The notes beneath the pieces were generated by a model. It searched no databases. It was not told where the DNA came from and saw only the letters and a program-made list of their open reading frames with translations. From positions 13,106,002 to 13,170,001 of the forward strand of contig OY987242.1 of NCBI GenBank assembly GCA_963920765.1: 64,000 bases of DNA, given 5' to 3'. Below, piece after piece: positions 34,431-45,990 of this stretch (position 1 is the stretch's first letter; each line of letters begins with the position of its first letter). Source of the DNA: Ulota crispa. Its lineage: Eukaryota; Streptophyta; Bryopsida; Orthotrichales; Orthotrichaceae. Made by a program: the position numbers and the translations under genes.

Positions 34431-35057
34431 TCTATATTAATAAAAGAATAGCCGTTAGTTAGTTAGGGCCTATCATGTAATAGTATTCAATCAATTAGGG
34501 TCGGGCATAAGTTAGGTTTGGGCATGACTAGGATTGAAAAGGTATAAATGGATAAAGTAAAATCACCTATGACTCTCTTTTATCTGTTTCACTAGACATT
34601 AACAACAAGTCACTGGCAGTTGCACCGTCACTAGCAATTGCACCACAACTTTCTCTTGGCCAAAAGAGGACACGGGAATAAGGGGGCACGGGGATAAGGG
34701 GGCACGGGGATAAGGGGGCATGGGGATAAGGGGGCACGGGGATAAGGGGGCATGGGGATAAGGGGGCACGGGGATAAGGGGGCATGGGGATAAGGGGGCA
34801 CGGGGATAAGGGGGCATGGGGATAAGGGGGCACGGGGATAAGGGGGCATGGGGATAAGGGGGCACAGGGATAGGAGGACACGAGAATAAAGGGGCACGGG
34901 GATAAAGGGGCATGGGACACTTGGGCACAAGGATAGGGGGACATGGGGATAGGTGGCACAGGGATAGGGAATACGAGAATAGGGGGTACGAGGATCGGGG
35001 AGCACAGGATAGGGGGTGGGGGTATAAACCAGTCGATACGATGGGTAGTATACTAGT
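34431..35057 (+). mobile_element. Helitron-like element with minisatellite core
   Basis: The 5' end TCTATATTAATAAAAGAAT follows an A, and the 3' end ...GTATACTAGT is followed by a T, as expected for Helitron insertion between A and T with a CTRRT terminus. Internal sequence aligns with the minus-strand copy at 45257-45786 from the 5' end (TAACAACAAGTCACTGGCA, then CAACTTTCTCTTGGCCAAAAG), through G-rich tandem repeats, to the shared GATGGGTA and ACTAGT 3' end. It is non-autonomous at 627 bp and lies about 1.5 kb upstream of the DUF1336 gene. Confidence 0.6.
34677..35020. repeat. G-rich 16-bp minisatellite
   Basis: About 12 near-perfect units of ATAAGGGGGCACGGGG, alternating CAC with CAT, run to about 34870 and then degenerate. 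Runs of 4-5 G make it a candidate for G-quadruplexes. It produces spurious Pro/Leu/Ile-rich open frames on the minus strand. Confidence 0.95.
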
Positions 35058-36556
35058 TGAAAATAATAGCCCTGCTGACAATACGATCAGATTTTGGATG
35101 AAGCGAAATGGGGATGAATGAAGAGTGGATGGCTGTCGTGCTGTACCGGCAAGCAATTTCAACACGATATCCAGGGTTTTGGCGACTGAGCTCTGGCCAT
35201 GGCGGACATGGCGGAGTAGGCGTGAGCCGATTCGCGGCTGTCTCCTCTTACGGTAAGCGCGTCGCTTTTCTTCGACACAGTCTCGTTTTATCAGCACCTT
35301 CGAGCCGGAGTTTTTCTTTTTTCTTTTTTTCTTTTTCTTTTCTTTTTTTAACGTACGAGGATCGAATGTTCTGGAACCTAAGCTTGGAACATTTGTACAA
35401 ATTTCACTTGTATGCGCGATCGTCGTTCGCATGTAGCTCTGGTGATTTCACATTTGAGCTGAACACTAAAAAACCGTCAGAACAAGAGAGACCGAGAATA
35501 CATAAAGTGAGATTTTGATTGAAAAGGTTTTGAGGAGAGTTATGCAGACCAATTGGTGGAAGGAAATCCTAGTAGAACGATGTTTGTGAAAGGAATGAAA
35601 AGTGCGGTCTCTCATTGTGTGAAGAATTTTCCGTGGAAGGCAAGAAACACCGATCTGTTGAAAAATACTTGGAGCATTGTGTAGGGTTTGTGAAATTGAT
35701 CCAGGGTGCCATTCTATTTTGCGGTGCTTGTGATAGATATCTCTCTCCAAAGTAGACGTGCAATGCCTGATTTGCTTTTCTCAGAGATTCTCTCATAGGG
35801 AGATTTTCTTTAAGATTTAAGAAATTGAATTACGGTCTTGCATTCATTGTGAAATAGCTGCTAATGCATTTTCTGAGGGTTTGTTCGCTTGATCCTTTTT
35901 GTTTGGCAGGAATTAAGAATGGAACCTTTTGCTAATGGCGACATCTTTAGCAGATAGCGATTTGAATGGGGAGAGAAGACCTTCAGGTACTTGTCCATTT
36001 CAGTAAGTTCAAACTCTTAAGCTTAATATACGAAACTATAGAGTCGATCGAGAAAAATTCGGGAAGGGAATCAAACCTAATTGCGATCCTTACGCAAAAC
36101 CGATCCTTTAAGATTCTTGCGTAACGAGTACACAATCTAAACATGAGAGTTTGATTTCATCGACAATCAACACTTTGATTTTTCATAGTTTTATTCATGC
36201 GGTGTTAAGAAAGTTTATCCTAAAAATTCGAAGGATTTATCTTGTATTTGCCAATGAGATCCAAAACAATAGATGTACTTTAACCATCGCCGATATGCTC
36301 AAACTGTTATCCTTTTTACTTACGTTAACACTGAGGGCTTTTGGTGAATTTTTCAAATTTGCAGGTGAATTTGGTTGATTGCTATCTAGAATATCTGTCA
36401 AGCAGCTTTCAACTGCAGAGTACCTAAAGCATCGTCTCTTGCCTTTCGTAGGGACATAATTTGCGACGCAGTGGACTTAGGAAATTTGACTGAGTTGGCG
36501 TGGTTGTTATTTGAGCATTTTTGTCATCAAGTCCTAACCTATTGGAGGAAGCAAAT
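35058..36556 (+). other. probable 5' leader region of the DUF1336 gene
   Basis: Possible untranslated exons are visible: one ending at 35252 before GTAAGC, one at 35910-35986 between AG and GT sites, and one starting at 36365 or 36452. Short upstream reading frames occur at 35199-35219 (seven codons including stop) and 35919-35957 (thirteen including stop). The splicing model is inferred from site consensus only. Confidence 0.4.
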
Positions 36557-38164
36557 ATGGAGCAGAGCGAAAGCAAAGACCAAGCTGACGGAAATGCAAC
36601 AGAACCAGATTGGATGGAGGAGCTTAAGAAGGGGGGCTCATTGCCTTACATCGATATCAATGATACTGGTACTGGATGGTCTTCCATTCCAGGAGACTTC
36701 TTCAACGTAAGAGGCCCTCAATATTTCGTAGACAGAGTTAAAATTCCTGGAGGAGAGACTCTTCTTCAATCTCTCGCATTAGATTGGTTGAAGAGCAGTT
36801 CCAGAATCGATAATGTTCTGAAGCTCCCCAACAACAGGGTCATGTCTGCTATAGATCAAGCAAAGAAGGTAGGCACTGAGGATCCGTTTGTATGGGCCTT
36901 TAATTTGCAGGTCAGTGTTTCTCTCTTCATCTTTGGTTGGCACTTAGAAACATCTAGATTCTGAAGTCTAGGATTGTTTGATTGTTGAGACATCTTTGTA
37001 ACTCACTATTCCTCTTATCTTTGTTTTTTTATCCCTGAGGACCCGAGGTTCTGCGTGTCTCACAACTTTAGCAACTTTGCTCCCGTGAGATGCACCTGTT
37101 GTCATTTTGAGAGGCCTCAAAGACGAGAACACTCACAAGAACCAAGTACATGGAAATTCAAATCATTTGGATATGGACATTCAACTATTGGATTTGATAT
37201 GCGTGTTAAGCCACATTTTAGGATCAAAGTAGAAGTATAGTCAAGTTGCATTTCACAAATACATAGTTTGGGCGTATGGTTGAGATGTGGAGGCTGCGAA
37301 TCCTTTAAACAGCCCCCCTTAAACCGACAACTTGTTGTTACAGGTTCCAAGCAAGGAGCACTTCAGTGTAATTTGTTATTTTGTATCCTTTAAAAAATTT
37401 GAGGAGGGCTCTTTGGAGGACCGATTTTTGAAAGGAGACGATGCGTTCAAGAATACTCGATTGAAGCTTATTGCAAACATATCAGAAGGGCCTTGGATTG
37501 TCAAAAAAGCTGTTGGCGAGCAAGCCATTTGCATTCTTGGCAAATCGCTCACTTGCAGGTCACGCTCATATCCCTCCGACTTTTAATATTGGTCTACTCA
37601 CTGTTTTGATTGAGGAGCTTGTTTGTTCGCCCTGTTGATTTGCCCATGGCGTTAACCATGTGGTTTTCTACTATTCCACTTGTCCCGTAGGTGAACAAGC
37701 TCTCTACGTTTTCTAGCTTTGCTTCTGCACTTTCTTAGAGTTGCCTTCAATCGACTTCTCTGGTCGTTCTAAGATGAGGCTCCGTTGGTGTCTCTTTTAT
37801 GGATTTCTGTAGGTACGTGCAAGGAGCGAACTTTGTTGAGGTTGACGTGGACATTGGCTCTTCGATTATTGCAAATGCCATTGTGCATCTGGCAATTGGT
37901 TACGTAACAGCGCTCACTGTCGACCTGGCCTTCTTACTTGAGTCACAAGCGGACTCTGAACTCCCAGAACGTATTCTGGGCACGGTTAGGTTAGTAAGAA
38001 TGGATTTAGCAGCTGCTGCTCCAGTGGAGCTGCTGGCAAAGAACGCTGCTGCGTCTTCGGAGGAGACTTCCTTCCAGTCCAGGCTTTGGAGATCGTTTGG
38101 GCTGTCGACGCTTATGCAACCTGCTGCTCCCGTGCAAGGCAACAGTGACAACGACGCTGCATGA
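36557..38164 (+). CDS. DUF1336 (EDR2 C-terminal domain) protein
   Basis: Three coding exons, 36557-36910, 37344-37558 and 37813-38164, all joined by GT-AG introns; 921 nt, 306 aa. The protein is essentially one DUF1336 domain, as in the C-terminus of plant ENHANCED DISEASE RESISTANCE 2, but without the PH and START domains, like the short stand-alone family members of about 300 aa. Landmarks are DWMEELKKGGSLPYIDIN and GPQYFVDRVKIPGG near the N-terminus, the middle block AFNLQVPSKEHFSVICYF, and near the C-terminus GANFVEVDVDIGSS followed by SIIANAIVHLAIGYV and LAFLLESQADSELPERILG. The start is the first ATG after an in-frame stop at 36512. The biochemical role of the domain is not established. 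Confidence 0.9.
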
Positions 38165-39835
38165 TTCGTGTGCATGCATGTATTGTCTCTCTCAAAAGCA
38201 TTCTCCTTCGCAGTGGTTGATTTTTTGGTGAAATCCCAAGGTTATTGAGGAACTATAATGGGATTGGATTTATTCTCAGGGTACAAGCCAATTCTCCAGA
38301 TGTATCATAAATTTGTGATGGAGGACCAACATGACATTGAACTGCGAAGTGGAGTCATAGATGTCGCACTGTATATTCTATTGAAGCTGTTAAAAATCTT
38401 ATTTATTCTTCTATTGAAACTTTTACGTTGTTTGCATTGTTCGCTTCAGTTTTTTCGATAGAACTGTCCTACTGTTCCATTACTGTAGGAATTTTTGTAG
38501 ATTAGTGAAGTCGATCTGGTAAAAAGACTCAGAAATGCAAGGAGTGCTTTAATGACAATACTGAAAATAGAAAATTCTTTTCTACGATCTCTTAGTCCAA
38601 CATAATTTTTGAATATTCTAACCTCAGAGCGTCTATTTTCTAATTAGAAGAGTAAAAACGAATCGTTTAGTTAGGAAATTGAAAATGTCGTTTCTTACGT
38701 GTTTTGTTAATGGAATCTTACTGTTTTGTATTGGCTAAGAGAGTCTAAAAGCGGAATCTCCCTTTGTAAGTCAAGCACTAAAGAACTAACCGTATATGTT
38801 CAATGGGTCAAAAGTGGCTGCTTTCATTCCTTTGCGAGCTAAAATACCAATTTGGAGGATTTAAAAGTCTTAAGTTTTTTGAATTAGCTCGAAGATCATT
38901 GTATCATCTTTTTGGGAAAAAATCACATGTAGATAGAGTGAAGAGAGTAGTGAAGGAAATAGTGGAAGAATCACAAGACTAGGAGAAAATCAAGTCTGGA
39001 TAAACCAAAATATAAAATTGCTTAGGCAAATCAATCCTTAATTGGCGGGTTGGTCACCGTGGTCAAGTGAGCAATTGGTGTGGCGATAGAAATTGTTCAC
39101 CAGTAGTGTGGTAAAGTGCCCACACAATTTAGTATTATTGTCAAAAATTGCATAAGCTAGCATTACATTTTGTCTTTGTAGAAATTGCAAAAAGATAACA
39201 TGCTGTCCAACATTTCCTTTGTGAATTTTCTCACAATTTAGGATACCTAAAAATATGAGTGCAATCAATGAAGCTAGATTGTGCCTACATGATAAACCAT
39301 GCCTCCATGATGTAAAATATTTTTCTTACATCCAATAGTCTGTTTTTTTGTCATCCTTTGGACAAAAAAAAGTGAACATCAAAGCTTGAGGGTTAAGATG
39401 TGATTTGTACATTTGAGACATAAATCACACATCAAAGAGATAAATCCTATTCAAGAATATTACAAAGGAAGCGATATATATATCAACAAAAAGAAGAAAT
39501 CATGTCATGCATTTCTCAATCGTAACACGTTATAGCTAGTAATAATGATTCTCAAAAGCATCCAAAGTGCAACTTCTATTTTAATTCAAACACAAGGTTT
39601 CTAGCGCATACATCTTTCTATCTTCCTCAGATCTCCCAAAACATTTCATTTTAACTTCTAAGCAAATGGGAAAGCATCCATCTTTAGTCACTTAGGATTA
39701 ATGCCAAAGTTGTAAACCACTAGAGTAACAAGGGGAGGTACTGTGGCCAAGGCAATAAATCGAAATTTTCATTGAATTCTCACTCAATTCGAAAAAACAG
39801 AAGAAAAAAAAAAAACAAAAAAAAAAAAAACTAGC
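38165..39835. other. intergenic between convergent genes
   Basis: 3' flanks of the DUF1336 gene (plus) and the MGDG synthase gene (minus). No other gene or element is recognised. Confidence 0.5.
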
Positions 39836-42800
39836 TCAAATCAAGCCACAATACTTGAAATTCAAATGATCAAGGTACTTGTGCTTATTCCGCACCATGT
39901 CATCCAGATCATGCACTATTTTGAAAACCGCATCAGGCTGTGCCAACTTCTTACAGTTCTCTGCCATCTGCCTCAGCTCTCCCACTTTGACCCCAAACCA
40001 GCCTGCAATTATCCTGGAAATGGCTTTTGGTTCATCACAGAAAGCACCGGCGCCATTCTCCACTACAAAGGACACGTTCCCCACTTCCTGCAGAAAAAAA
40101 CAAATAAAAACATATAAAAATTCTCTCCATTGCCAGATTTCCAAAGCCAGGGTTTTCCTCTCATTTGCACGTACACCCACTGGACCTCTTTCATGCCACA
40201 GCCTAGGCACCCAACATGCACTTAATTAAGGCATAATGAGTATGCCTTGCAGACGTTTTGCTGAATGTGACTTCTTACTCTCCCTTTCCTTACCTTTTGA
40301 TCCCCCTCTCCTCTTCAAATTTCTTTCCGTGTCTTTTCCTCACCCTCCCCCTTCTTTGAATTTCAAATTTTGGGTGATGTAGAGACACCCAATGTTTGGC
40401 AGCCAATACTTTACAATAAAGAGTTTCGAACTTGTAAAAATGAATTTAGAAAAAAAAATCAATGACTTTTCACCCTCCACTTTGGTGCCTTTTCCTCTCC
40501 CTAGATAGATATAGGGTTCTCCAACATTGGTCAAATCAATCAATACTATTGCATATAAAAGTGACATTAAGCAAGTCCTCAAATTACTAAGAAGTCTAAA
40601 ATCCTTTTCACACTTATAAAACTTCTGATAATAACACTTGGGTCCTCTTGTGGCCCAATACAGTGAGGCAACCATATCATCACATTTGTTTACAAAACGA
40701 AGTGTGAACATACACTAAGGAGTCTAAAACCCTTAACACACTTGTCAAACTTCTTATTATCACACTTGTTTTCTTGTGAGGCTACCTACAAGTAGACCTT
40801 CTTATCCCGTTTATGATTGCAAATCTTGTGACCTAACAAAATGTGAGAGCACGAAGTGAGATCTTGGACTTGTTACGTCCTTTCCCACGGTGTGATTAGA
40901 GAACAGAGGACGTGATATTAGAGAAAATGATAGCACGCAGGCATGGATGTATCAATGCGTTCAGAGGTTTACGAAACCCTAAAAACGACGCAAACCCTAA
41001 AACTAAACCGCACCGCAGACGACGAGAACACTTACTTGACCCGCAATGAAGTCGAACAAAAGCATCGGCAGCTCCCTTATCATTGCCTCGGCAATGGTAC
41101 CAGGCCCCGCCTTCACGTCATGAAACCACGCTTCGTGTTAGATTGCACACAAACAAGACAACTCGGACCACGAATCCAAAACCACAAAAAAACAGAGGAA
41201 AAAATTTCAGCGCTGAAATGCACATGAAGCAAACCCTAAAAACAAAACGACACTGAACCCTAAACAGGACATGGCGATTACCTTGGTAATGATGCAGTCG
41301 CTCGCCGCCATCCATTCAGACATGTTCGTTACGAAGCCATTGATCTGCATCACGAAAGCAACAGCAGTTCACGGAAAATGTAACGATTTCAAAGGTGCTT
41401 GAGCTAGTTGGAAGACAAGTAGGATTTCGAGAAAGGGCATGAGATCCAGCCTGTTTGAGCCAGTTGCAAGACAAGTAGGATTTCGAGAAAGGGCATGAGA
41501 TCCAGCCTGTTTGAGCCAGTTGCAAGACAAGTAGGGTTTCGAGAAAGGGCATGAGATCTAGCCTGTTTGAGCCAGTTGCAAGAATATTAGGGTTTCGAGA
41601 AAGGGCATGAGCTTCAGCCTGTTTCTGAAGATTGAGAAACTTGTCAGGGCATACCTTGACAGGGATGTTCCATTGCGTCTGCTCCAGCTTTTTCACGAGG
41701 CGTTTGTTGCGACCACAGACTACCACCATTTGACCGATGGCTTTGCCGGAGTTGGCGTCGTAGAGAGACTTGCCGAGTGCGCGAGCGGTGGCGTCCACAG
41801 GGCCCATGCCTTCGCCTCCTCCGACCAACAGCACAGCCGGCAGGTCCTCGTCCATGGCCAGCTCCTTCCGCAACTCATCCTGGCGCAACAAATTCAAATT
41901 CTAGCTCGAGTGAGTGAGCCTGTGACTTGTGGAAAGATCCTTGATTGCAACTCTATTCGTCACTGTTGCACTGCTATTCATCAATCAAATTTTGACATGC
42001 CGCTTGTTACACCCTCAACTGGTCAAGTTACATAAATTCTCATTGTTAGTGAATCTCAACTAGTTGCAGAGTTATTCATCACTGTGCAAGCGCAAAGAAA
42101 TGGGCAATTGCAGCGTGCGGGTGCTCCAGTGTACGCAGCAACAAGTTGCTCTGCAACTTGACGAATAACTCTGCAACTTGTTGAGATTCACTAACATTGT
42201 ACCACTAGAATTTATGTAACTTGACGAGTTGAGGGTTTAACAAGCGACGAGTGTGCAACAGTGACGAGTAGAGTTCCAATGAAGGATAGCAAATGGTGCC
42301 AGGAGTTGCGTCCCATTTTAGGGTTACAGTGCAAGCTTGGGTGTGGCGTGCAAACCTTGGGACGCGTGAAGGTCGAAAAGGAGGGCCGGATTGGAAGCCC
42401 GTGCACACGGAGCTGAGACTCACGGAGACCGGCTTTTAAAGCTCTCTGTGCTACGTCCCTTGTTGGACAGAAGCACGCCGTCACTAGCTTGTGAAACCTG
42501 CCACACACTCACACTCACAATCACTTGCAGAAACCACAGCGCATTCTGTGCAAACACAAAGCGCAAGTGTGATGACTCTGAGCAGTTCTAAGCATGAGAT
42601 GCGCTCAAGATTGTATACAAACAAGGCTTTCAAACTGAAGAAGAAAAAAGTGCACTATGGGAAGAAAAAAAGGTATGTTACCAGGTAGGGTGGCAGGTGC
42701 TCAGGTCTGTAATGACAGTCGTGAAAGGCACTTTATCGAGTAAACCCCGAGCTCGTAGAACCCTCAAAGGTATGTGCTGCATCAGGGGATGCACGCTTAC

Positions 42801-44170
42801 AATCACGTCAGGCTGGTACTGGGCTAACCCCTTCGCCACCTCTCTGAAAACCACCCACACCATAGCCGAGTTTCAGCATCACAATCACAAAAGACAAACA
42901 AAGAGTTTTGAAGGAAATCTGTCAACACCCTTGCACGAAAAATTGTCATTTTACCTCGCGACAAAGAGATTTGTTGCAGCCATTTGCGACTGATGGACTA
43001 ATCTGGGCGCAGTACTGTAAAACGCAAACCTCCACAGCGTCTCGTGCTTCACCATAAAGCTGTAGGTCCGAGGAACTTGGTTGAAAGGCCACGGAGTGTG
43101 CTCCTTCCATAAGTCAACCACATGTACCTGGAAAATTTGAACCCTCACAACGGGTCAAAAATTCAGAGCTTTCTCTTTCGAGATTACATAAAAAAACACC
43201 TCAAAAGGTATACTGCAGCGAGAATGCATGGCCTGTCTGTTGCTTCCAAGGGCATTGATGTTGTGTACTCAAATGGAATCCAAAGTCGGGGTTTGCAAGG
43301 GTTTTAGAGGCTGCTGCTCGAGAATGTTTGAGTTCTAATCCTCAAAACCCTAAACCACTGGTGAGAGCTCCGAACACTTCTGCAGCAGCAATGGGATATG
43401 GGAAGCGCTACCTTATATTGGTCGCCATACTCCAGCTCGAAAGTGGCCTTGATGGCTTCCGCGGAGGCGCGATGCCCGCCTCCCGTATCGCTCATCAGAA
43501 TGAGCACCGACTTGCGCTTCCGGTCGTCTTGTCCTGACGGCTGCGTCTCGTCGTCTCCGACTGTCACATCCCGGGTCGCCCCGGTACCTTTCTGCCCCTC
43601 CCAGAGCGTCTCTCCGCCTGCTCCAGAAATGCTCGCCCATGCCAGCGGCACTCTCTCACAATGTCGACGAATCAAGTCATTGACATGCCGCGCCAAGCTC
43701 CTCTGCACTCTGCCACTGTTGCTGCTCGGCCCCATGTGCACGTCGCCGACAACACAACGCCCGTCCACAACCCATGTCCTCCTCAATCGCGGCGTTCTCC
43801 TCGTGGTCACACTCGCGGGATTCAAGCCCACCACAGTGATCGTGCTCTCCCCAATCCCTGTGAACTCCACCGAGCACTCCATCGCCACCACCACCTCTGC
43901 AACGCTGCTGCACGAATGCTCACCAAGCTCACCAAGCTCACCAAGCTCAGATATTGAGATCGGATTGGCGAGGAGAGACGGAGGAATCCGGCATTGGCGA
44001 CATGGTGAGGAGGAATCGTGCAGAGGCGCATCCAGACATGGCGATGGAGGCAGGGCGGGCGGGGATGAGTACTGGATCACGCTCGCGATTGGGGAGCCCG
44101 AAAGCCCGGCGCCTTCAATCCCGGGTGAACGCAGCTCACAGATCCTGATGCGTATCCGGGCTGCCACCAT
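39836..44170 (-). CDS. MGD: monogalactosyldiacylglycerol synthase
   Basis: A GT28-family galactosyltransferase that moves galactose from UDP-galactose to diacylglycerol in the plastid envelope, making the main thylakoid lipid. Exons 5' to 3': 44170-43412, 43127-42955, 42843-42682, 42497-42356, 41879-41655, 41344-41282, 41110-41036, 40087-39836. The sum is 1851 nt, 616 aa, with GT-AG junctions throughout. Key blocks are [14 protein letters not shown] (about residue 230), [26 protein letters not shown], the Rossmann loop [10 protein letters not shown] (about 430), and the sugar-nucleotide site [12 protein letters not shown]. The N-terminal extension before the catalytic domain is about 220 aa, longer than in typical seed-plant enzymes. 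It is Ser/Pro/Arg-rich with a [11 protein letters not shown] repeat and presumably includes a transit peptide. Intron repeats are listed separately. Confidence 0.95.
40589..40790. repeat. pair of ~70-bp direct repeats in the last MGD intron
   Basis: 40589-40660 and 40717-40790 share GTCTAAAA(T/C)CC, a CACACTT block, AACTTCT and a TCTTGTG block, separated by about 55 bp. The copies are diverged. Confidence 0.5.
41401..41624. repeat. four 56-bp tandem repeats in an MGD intron
   Basis: Exactly four 56-bp units starting at 41401, 41457, 41513 and 41569 (unit start GAGCCAGTTGCAAGACAAG, unit end GATCCAGCCTGTTT). The array ends about 30 bp from the splice donor of exon 5 (exon end 41655). On the minus strand it stays open in frame with that exon, so intron retention would extend the protein before a stop. 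Confidence 0.95.
41947..42285. mobile_element. fold-back MITE in MGD intron 4
   Basis: Arms of about 130 bp pair: the left contains AACTCTATTCGTCACTGTTG and CAAGTTACATAAATTCT, and the right contains their inverses (AACAGTGACGAGTAGAGTT, AGAATTTATGTAACTTG). It occupies most of the intron between exons 4 and 5 without touching the splice sites. Confidence 0.7.
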
Positions 44171-44744
44171 GGCCGCCCACGTGGATTTATTGCGGGTCTT
44201 GCCCAATAGGATGATTGCCAGCTGGGTTATTCAACTGCGTTTTTCTGTTCAACTCTGTTCCAATCTTGGGGCGACGCCAACTGCGGAACTCCGGGATTTT
44301 AAGTTTCTGTGCTTGCAGCGGTTTTTGACTTTTGGATAGACGGATACCAGTTTTCACACACGTGGCTAAATTTAGCTAAACACTACCCAAAACACGTTAT
44401 TACTACAAAGTCTTTGAACTCCACAATGCTATACTTGATATCTTAGCACCTTTTGCAGTGTTTTTTTAGCACCTTCTGTAGTAATTATAGCAAGTTTTTC
44501 AGTATTTTTTAGCAGACTTGGGATCTCGGGAGGGGGGTGGCAAGGATGGTATCTTTCAGGTCAACTGGAAGAAGGTAAGCCATTTGCGTACGTTTGCAGG
44601 TGCACTGGCTTCAAATTACAGTAACCGAGTACGGTTGGATAACCCAACAAGTGAAAAAGTGAACTTGTACTTAAAAACGTGCCCTTACAATGGAAACTCC
44701 CTTGTAGGATGTTCAACCTAAGGATGAGGATCAGTTATTGAACA
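44171..44744. other. upstream region of MGD
   Basis: Presumed leader and promoter for the minus-strand MGD gene. No specific control element is recognised. Confidence 0.4.
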
Positions 44745-45232
44745 ACTAGTATAGGTACTTGTTGTACCACTGGAGGTAATAGGAATATTTTTGCAATAAA
44801 CTATTTCTACGCTAGTAATCTTATCACAAACTATGATTAATTTAAAGATTTAAGTCATGAGTGACCAGTTAACTCACAAACACCATCAACTTGATTTAAA
44901 GCAAGCCTTAGCGTAAACCACTTTATGCATGTACCCTCTCTCCATTTTATGCATTCCTAAACCCTTAAACCCTAATCAACAACCACGGTTTTAAAAAGCA
45001 TTCAAAAATAAGCAAATCACCTTGGTGCAATTGGGTACCATCATAAGATAGGGTTTCCTAGAGGAGGTAACAAAGCAAATGCACAGCTTGCATCCAAATA
45101 AACTAACCCTCCTCTTTATTGAAAATCAATGCAAGAGTTCCACCACAACACTCTCTTAGCCAATGAGAGTGAGCAACCCAAAAGACTATATAGAAAAGGT
45201 TCTACTCTTGGTTGTATTCTTCTTTATATAGA
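44745..45232 (-). mobile_element. Helitron-like element (third copy, no minisatellite seen)
   Basis: The 3' end on the minus strand carries a perfect hairpin, GGTAC-AACAA-GTACC, followed by TATACTAGT and a flanking T, the textbook Helitron terminus. The adjacent ~80 bp aligns with the 3' part of the copy at 45257-45786. A possible 5' end, TCTATATAAAGAAGAATAC, lies at 45232 but is preceded by T rather than A, so the left limit is tentative. Confidence 0.5.
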
Positions 45233-45256
45233 AAAGGTTGTATTCTATTATTGATA

Positions 45257-45786
45257 ACTAGTTTATGTACCCATTGTACCAACAAAGGCGACAAATATAT
45301 CCTTGCAATATCAAATTGTTGCAATAGCAATCTTATCCTCGTGTCCCCCTATCCCAATGCCTCCTATCTCTATCAGTGCATTTTTTCTAGGCAATTTATT
45401 GCTAGTCTGGCAAAAAACCTAACAACTTTAGGCCAATGGGGGCTAATCCCTCCACTTTTTACCCACTGTAATGTTGACATCAAAAATCTAGCAACAACCA
45501 CCAACACCAAAAAAATGCATTGATCCCTATGCCTCCTATCTTTATGCCTCCTATCCTTGTGGCCCTTATCCTTGTGCCCCCCTATCCCCATGCCCCCTTT
45601 TAGCCAAGAGAAAGTTGTGATGCAATTGCCAATGACCTGTTGTTAACATTTGGTGAAGCAGATAAGAAATAGTGTTATGGTGTAACTTGTAGTGAGTGAT
45701 GTAATTTGCAATGATTTATCATATTTTATTGTTATTCTACTCTATTTTACTTTTCATCCAAAATGGGATTCTTTTATATATACAGA
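45257..45786 (-). mobile_element. Helitron-like element with minisatellite core (second copy)
   Basis: Minus-strand 5' end TCTGTATATATAAAAGAATC at 45786; 3' end ACAATGGGTACATAAACTAGT at 45257, split here as ACAATGGGTACA and TAAACTAGT and followed by T. It shares the internal CAACTTTCTCTTGGCTAAAAG block and a decayed GGGGGCATGGGGATAGG-type tandem array with the plus-strand copy at 34431-35057. Confidence 0.6.
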
Positions 45787-45990
45787 CAATATTATTTTTT
45801 TTTAAATATTTCTACAATGATGGGATTTGATTTAACATCCCCTTACAGAAGAAGAGTACAGTTTTCACAATTGACAAATGGTGAATGTAAATCATTTCTT
45901 GTTAGTTTTTAACGGTTTTATTCCATCCATCCATGTTTTCTTAGATTCTTGCGTTGTTTTTTATAATGGTGTTCATTATGAGTTTTTTAA

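Noticed and set aside
34599..35432. Long Pro/Leu/Ile-rich open frames on the minus strand (PYPRAPLSPCPLIP-type repeats)
   Set aside because: They are the translation of the 16-bp minisatellite, are open in more than one frame, and have no start context or domain.
40560..40800. Another GTTCACAC-family MITE in the last MGD intron
   Set aside because: GAAGTGTGAACATACAC resembles one end, but no inverted partner was identified; the segment is better described as a pair of direct repeats.
41401..41624. CRISPR-like regular repeats
   Set aside because: The 56-bp units are directly adjacent with no unique spacers, and they lie in a plant intron; they are an ordinary tandem repeat.
43398..44339. 313-codon plus-strand open frame
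   Set aside because: It is antisense to MGD exon 1, whose GC-rich codons keep the opposite strand open; no domain is recognisable.
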